A stretch of DNA of 64,000 bases from Lophius americanus (Eukaryota > Chordata > Actinopteri > Lophiiformes > Lophiidae). Positions 58,060-64,000 of this stretch are shown here, piece after piece. Numbering within the stretch: position 1 is the first letter of the stretch; every line of letters begins with the position of its first letter. The position numbers and the translations under genes are program-made. The notes beneath the pieces are model-generated. The model was not told where the DNA came from. It was given only the letters and a program-made list of their open reading frames with translations, and searched no databases. The stretch spans positions 8,502,001-8,566,000 of the forward strand of contig JBBDHG010000028.1 in the NCBI GenBank assembly GCA_037951165.1. Direction: 5' to 3'.

Positions 58060-59435
58060 TGAAACCATTAAGGGCTTGACTCTAAATCAACAGAAATCAA
58101 AGTGAAGAACTGAAATCACAGAATGATCCAATCCAGTCAATTTCGTCACAACAACTCATAATGTGACCCAGGAGTGTGTTTGAGCCCCACATGCCAAAGG
58201 GACCTCCTGAAAACATCTGGGCATGCTTGTAATGAGATGGAGGACGGTGTGTCCTCCCAGACCTGGATCGGGCTCCTGAAGAGTCTGGGGTCATCGGTGG
58301 TGGCGTCTGATGCAGCGATACATAAAGTCTCAGAGGTTCTCAGTTGGATTAAGGTGTGGGGAACTTGAGGACCAGTCTATGGCATCAATACCTTCATCCT
58401 CCAGGAACTGCCTACACACTTAGACCACATGAGGCCGGGCATTGACCTTGACCAAGAGGAACCCAGGGTCCACCGGATCAGTGTAAGGTCTGGTAGGGGA
58501 TCTGAGTTACATCCTGCTACCTAACAGCAGTCAGGGTACCGTTGCCTAGCCCGTGGAGGTCTTTGTGACCATCCAAGGATTTTTCTCCCCAGAACATCAC
58601 TGACCCACCACCAAACTGGTCCTGCTGGATTGCAGCAGAATTACGTTCTCCACAACGTCTCCAGACTCTGTCACACCTGTCACATGACCTAAGTTGGAGC
58701 CTGCTCTCATCCATGAAGAGAACGGGACACCAATGGAGAACCTACCAACTCTGCTGTTCTCTGGTGAACACAATTGAGGTCCACGGTGCTGGGCTGTGAG
58801 CACAGGTCCCAGTAGAAGACGTTGGCCCTCATGCCGGTTATATCAGAACTTCACACCAGTAGCCCACTGGAAAGGATTTTGTGGGGATCTGGCAGTGCTC
58901 CTCCTGTCCCTCCTCACACTGAGGAGCAGAAATCAGTCTGGCTGCTGGTTGCTTGTCCTTCTATGGACCTGTCCAGCTCTCCTTGGTAACGGCTGATCTC
59001 CTAGCATCTCCTCTGTGCTTTTGAGACTGTGCTGGGAGACAAAGAAAAACATCTTGCAACTGCTCGCAGGGATAAGCCATCCTGGAGGAGCTTGACTACC
59101 TGTGCAGCGTCAGTGGACTGCAGCTACTGCCTCATGTCACAAGTAGTGACCGAGACACCAGCAGAACAATAAACTAGAGAAGAGTCCGTCAGGAAAGAAA
59201 AGTAGAGTGAAAGGGTGTGTGGCCACCACCTGCAGAACCATTCCCTTTTTGGGCGTTGTCATGGTTTTTGCCTCTCCATTGCACCAGTTATAATTTCTAT
59301 TTGCAGCATAACAAATGAACTGATTCACAATCCCTTGTGCTTTCTAAATGAACAGATCGATTCCCCTGAAATTTAACTGGATCGGTGTCATATTGCGATG
59401 ATTAAGTGTTCCCTTTATTTTTTGGAGTAGTGGAG
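58060..59435 (-). pseudogene. Tc1/mariner (IS630-type) transposase pseudogene and flanking element
   Basis: Minus-strand pieces read in order. VLTAQHRG sits in the middle. SSWMRAGSNL (frameshifted) and MDESRLQLRSCDRCDRVWRR include the first catalytic Asp of (F/T)DESRF. GGGSVMFWG, GNGTLTAVR and PGFLLVKVNARPHVV follow, the last where the family has QDN, so the second catalytic Asp is lost. FLEDEGIDAIDW and LNPTENL, with the third acidic residue retained, come last. The right end (about 59405-59432, aagtgttccctttatttttt) looks like the terminal inverted repeat. Many stops make it inactive. Confidence 0.85.
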
Positions 59436-59439
59436 AATA

Positions 59440-60450
59440 ACCTTCAGTTGACTCGGGTTTCTGTCCGGTTTGTTGACATCATCAGAGAACCAAAGGCTGC
59501 AGACACGGCTAGATCATTTACTCCATGTAAACACAACACAAGCACTGGTGATCAGACGGTCTTGCCATTATACAATATATTTTTCAGCACCACAGTTATT
59601 TCATGACTTTCATTTTATACACCTCAAATTATTAGGTGTGTCAGACGGCTTCAAACTCTGCATGGATGTTAATTTTAACAGATAACTTGTTTGTGACATA
59701 TTCATCTAAAAGATTGTGACGAAATTTGAACAGTGCAACGAATTCTGTCATGATATAAAGTTTTCACCACACAATTACCATGGCAACGAGAACTCATAAT
59801 AATATTATCCTGTCTATTTTCAACGTTGACTTTAATCTAATTCAATTTGATCAGTTAATCTCCTTAAAGGCAGATGATTTGCTATCAGCATATTCATTTA
59901 GAGAGAGACACACTCAAAATCTAAGAACTGCCCTGTAACAGTAACTATGCTAAAAGAACAATTACACTGAATGAATACTGAGAAGGCAACCAGATGAACT
60001 GATAAACTAAAGATCAACCTATGTTTGACTGAGATTAACTCACTGCACCAGTTTGTATTAGTCCAGATTTGAGAAGTTCCTTTCAGGTTCTCATGTCTCA
60101 GCTGATATCTAGATGTTAGAAGATCCTGTCATGTTACTACAACTATGTCTCAGCACACTCTATATCTAAAAAGCTCTTATCTGTTCAGGTGTATCGTCCA
60201 CTCATCCAGTCTTCCCTTTCTGCTGGATGGCAGCCAGCCACAGGTCACATGACCTGGAAGAAAAAACCTAGGAGACTTCTGGGATCCCTTTTCGGTCAGA
60301 CACACCTTCATATTATTGCTTGCACACATGACCAACAACAGATTGGTGTGACTGTATTAATCATAACTAAATATAAATAATGTATTGGTACATAAACATG
60401 ATGATGATATTTTATTACCTTTGTTTACATGTCCGTCTTTTTGTCTGTCT
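59440..60450. other. Intergenic or intronic, no gene
   Basis: No supported feature. The T-rich run before 60454 forms the acceptor of the next candidate exon. Confidence 0.35.
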
Positions 60451-60454
60451 TTAG

Positions 60455-60601
60455 TATGGGCTGCCTATCAACCTGAAGGGAAGTCCAAAGGAAGATGATT
60501 TGATTGGATCCTGTTTGAGACCACATTGCTCTGCTATCCTATATGACCTTAGAACACCGGACGCAACCCTGGCGAGTAGCAATTCACTTCACTTGTTCAT
60601 G
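60455..60601 (+). other. Candidate exon of 49 codons, unidentified
   Basis: The acceptor is ctttttgtctgtctttag and a moderate donor atg|gtaaac is at 60602. At 147 bases it is a multiple of three and fully open in the frame continuing from 57066-57132. It reads YGLPINLKGSPKEDDLIG at the start and ATLASSNSLHLFM at the end. No protein family recognised. It may equally be a noncoding RNA exon. Confidence 0.35.
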
Positions 60602-60604
60602 GTA

Positions 60605-60960
60605 AACTACATGGTGGTTTTAAAAAGTGCTTTGAATCTTTGGACTAGATGATGGTTGCTGCGGTTTATCACTTGGATTGTCAAGCGTCTCATCAACCAT
60701 TTTGCATGACCTTTTTCTTACTAAAAGATGGAAATGTCCACTCAAAAATGGTTGGTGGTGATTTTACGTCATGGTGGATGGATTAGCTCAACTAACCAGA
60801 TTGGATAAGTGGTAAAAGTACCCTAACAGAATGATTTATAGCACTGAGAGAACGTATTAGGATTTAACATTTACCTTTAGACATAATGTTCTTTTGAGCT
60901 GAATCGCAATGTTCCCTGTTGCAAACATATATAAAGTTGCATTTCCATGTCTTGCCTATT
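60605..60960. other. No gene
   Basis: Nothing recognised. Confidence 0.35.
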
Positions 60961-60961
60961 A

Positions 60962-61258
60962 TTTAGATATCAAATTTAGTCATTTACATTTAGATTTAAC
61001 AAATAAATAAAGCATTTTCTTTACCATTTAGATCTTTTATTTTAACATTTAGATATAAATATTGCATTTTGATTTAGATTAAACATATAGATTTAAAATC
61101 TACACTTAAATTTAGATGTAACATTTAAATGTAGATTTAACATATATATATATATATATAAAATCTAGACTGAGATTTAGATATAAAATTTAGATTTAAA
61201 ATTTGCATTTAGATTTAGCATTTAGATTTAGATTTAAATTTAGACATTTGATTCAATA
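60962..61258. repeat. Degenerate (ATTTAG)n array
   Basis: Repeated atttaga/tttaac words (catttagatttagatttaa-type), with an (AT)n run at about 61142-61160. It is a degenerate hexamer-based satellite. Confidence 0.75.
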
Positions 61259-61689
61259 TATCTTTCTTTGAAGGTAAATATGACTAAGTGTGCTTTTTAC
61301 ATGATCTTTGGATATAAACATGGCAGAAAGTTGCCGATAAAACGTATTTTTTTTAGAGATTCTAGGGCCAAGTGTGGGCCTTGGACCAGGAGCTCCATGT
61401 CTGCTTGTCATCCATCTCTACCAGAATAAAAAGTTTCTGTGCATCCTTCACGTTATCAAGCAAAAGATTGAGAGAAGTACTGAAGAGAAGAAACCCAAAC
61501 TGGAGCATACCACTATAGGAGCGGAGGGGTGGTGGTGCTTACTGCCTTGATTGTAGAGAGGGCCCACTCCCTTCATTGAACTTTCATTTTAGTACTTCTG
61601 CTGACAGCCAAAAGTGTGTAATAACTAAAACTTAAGTTTCATGATGAACATTTATTCTTTTTACATTCACGCAATATTGATTAATCATG

Positions 61690-61850
61690 TAATATATTTT
61701 TTAAAGAATTGTAAATATCAAAAGGATTTATCATTGTATATTACATTAATTGTTCATATTATACTCACTAAGGGGAGCATTGTTACCAAAAACACTTATT
61801 TAGGTCAAATTTATCAACTGTTGATCAGGTTTAGTACATTTTTTTTAACC
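61690..61850 (+). repeat. R1 repeat, copy 10 (middle part)
   Basis: Has atttatcattgtatattac, ttgttcatattatactcact, aggggagcattgttaccaaa and caactgttgatcaggtttag. Diverged. Confidence 0.5.
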
Positions 61851-61899
61851 TTAAGAATCGAGTACCGAACTAATATCCACGCAGAATACTATCCCAATA

Positions 61900-62450
61900 T
61901 TTAATTAATTTATATATTAATAAAAAGGGACAGTGCATATTAATTTACATATACTTGAAAGAATGCAAGATTATAGCCAAAGCCAATTTCCATCTTCAGT
62001 CCCTTGGCATGCCTATGCCAGTCACATAAAACAATACACCAAAATACAACAATAACAAATAGCAGCAGAAGGAGTTTAAAGTGCACAATAATAGGAGATA
62101 AATGTTAGAAAACAAATATTGTTGATCTCAAACCAGAAAAAGAACCACAACGACCAAGATGTTGATTAAGATGTTAAAGTGTAAAGTGCTAAAGTACATC
62201 ACAGAATTTAACAAAGTGCACCAATGAATTACACAATGCACACACGCCGATGCCATTGAATGTCATCCGGCCCCTCATAATATGTTTCAGATAAGGTTTT
62301 AAGACCACAGTATTGATCTCTGTTGGCTGTAGGATCACATGAAAACACAATATCACAACAATATATATTGAATGTCCTTATAAAACTAGACTTATAATTA
62401 ATCAAAACTCTGTGCAACAAGGTTTTTCGTGCATTTATTTGCAGCAGCCC
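61900..62450 (-). mobile_element. Probable LINE 3' end, minus strand
   Basis: The + strand words gggacagtgcatattaattt, agccaatttccatcttcagtccc and ttggcatgcc match the start of a fish repeat remembered as a LINE 3' UTR in reverse. A 63-residue minus frame (62229-62420) shows no reverse-transcriptase motif. Confidence 0.4.
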
Positions 62451-62639
62451 GACAAAATATTTCCATTACTCATTGCATATTATTTTCATGGGTTCAACCC
62501 ATGCCTACTAAACTACAGTTGAAAAAAAATCTAAAGAATTATATTATAAATTAAATCATGCTGGTACATAGAATTGCTTTTATCTCTGTAGTGTTGGTCT
62601 CATCATCTGTTGTATTCCCCCTAGCTGTCAACTTTAGCA

Positions 62640-63024
62640 TTGTTTAACTTTAGCAAGTGTCAGTCCAGGTCTTGGTCATGGCTAGTGTATCATGTCATAT
62701 ACCATTGGAAAGCTCTCGCTCTCTACTTTCAGAAACCTTTTGAAGTTTTTTGCTTGGCGCAAACTGTTCAGGAATAACGGTACTGAGAAGCTCAAGTTAC
62801 AAATATCTGACACGCTGGTGAATCTTGTCTGTGATTGTGTGGTTGTACTGCGGAAGTCCTGGGGGTCACTATTATGACTAGTATATGGGCGCACAGCTCT
62901 ATTTCCCTGCTTTCTGATAGTTTTGGAATTTTCTAGATATCTCAAATGGTCTAGGAGTTACAGTAATTAGAAGTATGCATGCCAAATCCTGTCAGCGGGG
63001 ACAGTATAGGGATACGAGGGTTAA
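62640..63024. mobile_element. Possible piggyBac-like non-autonomous element
   Basis: It ends acgagggttaa at about 63014-63024, that is ttaaccctcg on the other strand, as in TTAA-inserting elements. The words taccattggaaagctctcgctctc occur in such fish elements. The left end was not found. Confidence 0.3.
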
Positions 63025-63139
63025 TGTAACAGATGTGTCTCTGAGCTTCGTGGGTTTGCTAATAATGGGATAAAAATAACCAACGTATAATTGCTACAGA
63101 AAGTCTTCTGTTTTAGAATGAGTTTCACTTTTCAAAAGG

Positions 63140-63960
63140 TTAGTATTGAGATCCCCAAGGATGTGGCTCAATTTTCCCTCCATTTTTATAAGTTCCAAAA
63201 TGCTCATAAGACTTTTATTTAAGCAAGAATTGAATGTGTCAGGTGGACGATAAATACTACCTATAACCGCATTTTTCCTTTTTTGTATGAGTCAAAATTT
63301 CATACCTCCAATTCATCAGAATTTAGGAGTCTAGAGGTACTTTGCTTTCTCTAGGACAGTAAGCATATCCTTATATCTGAGAAACTTGATCATTATAGGT
63401 CCAGGTTTATCTCCTTGTCCAGGGTGGTTCCGGAAATCCGGAACCATGAGCACGCTCCAGTTCAATGTGTTTGTGGTCAAAGTTTCAGTTTTTCTGAGAG
63501 AATTTATTTCTTAGAATTCTGATCCTTTCCTTAGAAGTAGACCACTTCTTATTTTCAGACTCTTGAACCCATTCAAAAATCAAATTGTTCTGGCTAGAGG
63601 GATTATCCAAACAATTAATTTTTGGACTCATGTTTGTTTAGGGTGGAGCTTTTTGTGAAAATGTCATTATTTAGATCTTAACATTGAGCTGAAAAGCTGT
63701 CAGAACATGACCTCAAATCATCCACATCCGTTGAATGAATCCGGGTGAATTAGACTTGATTTTGAGGTTACGTAACTCTGTTAAGGCTCCATCTATTCTT
63801 TTGTTGAAGGAGTCCATCAGCATATGGACAAAACCTTTGTAGATAGTCTCCTGTTGTTGGAGTAAGTCTTTATAAAAGGACTTTTTCTGGTCGAGGAGGT
63901 GACATACCTGTGTAGAGGTGATCAGTCCATCATCAATCTTCACAGCCTTTGGTGGACTGT
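63140..63960 (-). pseudogene. L1/Tx1-type LINE ORF1 fragment
   Basis: The minus strand, reading from the window edge, starts with a helical segment KKSFYKDLLQQQETIYKGF, then MLMDSFNKRIDGALTELRNL, a coiled-coil-type region. Further on come HIELERAHG and GDKPGPIMIKFLRYKDML. These match the ERAHR...RP-(P/T)-I-(I/V)-V-(K/R)F...K RNA-binding core of L1-type ORF1 proteins. Frameshifts and stops occur between them. The 5' end lies at or beyond the right edge of the window. No ORF2 was found to the left. Confidence 0.65.
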
Positions 63961-64000
63961 TTTGCTAATGAGTAGGCCCAGGTGAGGCAGTAATCATTTT

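Noticed and set aside
1..64000. CRISPR arrays, operons, phage or plasmid genes
   Set aside because: No regularly spaced direct repeats of that type, no clustered intact frames, and the sequence is clearly intron-containing vertebrate DNA.

Overview
The window reads as vertebrate, almost certainly teleost fish, nuclear DNA. It has GT/AG-spliced exons, AT-rich introns, abundant microsatellites and many old transposon fragments of types common in fish (L2-, RTE- and L1/Tx1-like LINEs, tRNA-derived SINEs, Tc1/mariner, hAT-like and Ty3/Gypsy pieces). No bacterial gene organisation, operon or CRISPR array is present.

Only one gene is recognised with confidence. The 3' end of a multiplexin collagen gene lies on the + strand at 899-5205. 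It resembles col15a1 more than col18a1. Seven exons encode the last Gly-X-Y repeats, the NC1 trimerisation domain, a long Pro/His/Tyr-rich hinge and the complete C-terminal endostatin/restin domain. A 3' UTR of about 1.1 kb follows, with one good poly(A) signal near 6322. The rest of the collagen gene lies upstream, outside the window.

From about 6.4 kb to 64 kb there is no recognised protein-coding host gene. This stretch is a mosaic of dead mobile elements. It includes an L2-type LINE (about 6890-9340), two closely similar L2-type LINE copies on the minus strand (18.5-19.3 kb and 42.5-43.9 kb), and several RTE-type scraps. It also holds two Ty3/Gypsy scraps (19.8 and 40.5 kb), a Tc1/mariner transposase pseudogene (58.1-59.4 kb) and an L1-like ORF1 remnant at the right edge. 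An unnamed interspersed repeat, called R1 here, has about ten copies, all in the same orientation.

Two places look like starts of unidentified transcription units on the + strand. The first, at about 28.15-28.6 kb, has three inverted CCAAT boxes followed by an ATG-poor, pyrimidine-rich leader ending in a consensus donor. The second, at about 56.67-57.13 kb, has a TATA-like box, a perfect hairpin, a CTCF-like motif and two short spliced-looking exons. A 147-base exon-like block at 60455-60601 continues in the same open frame. Neither was assigned to a known gene.

All transposon boundaries are approximate because no alignment could be run. Repeat classes are named from remembered motifs and are inference unless a protein motif is quoted.
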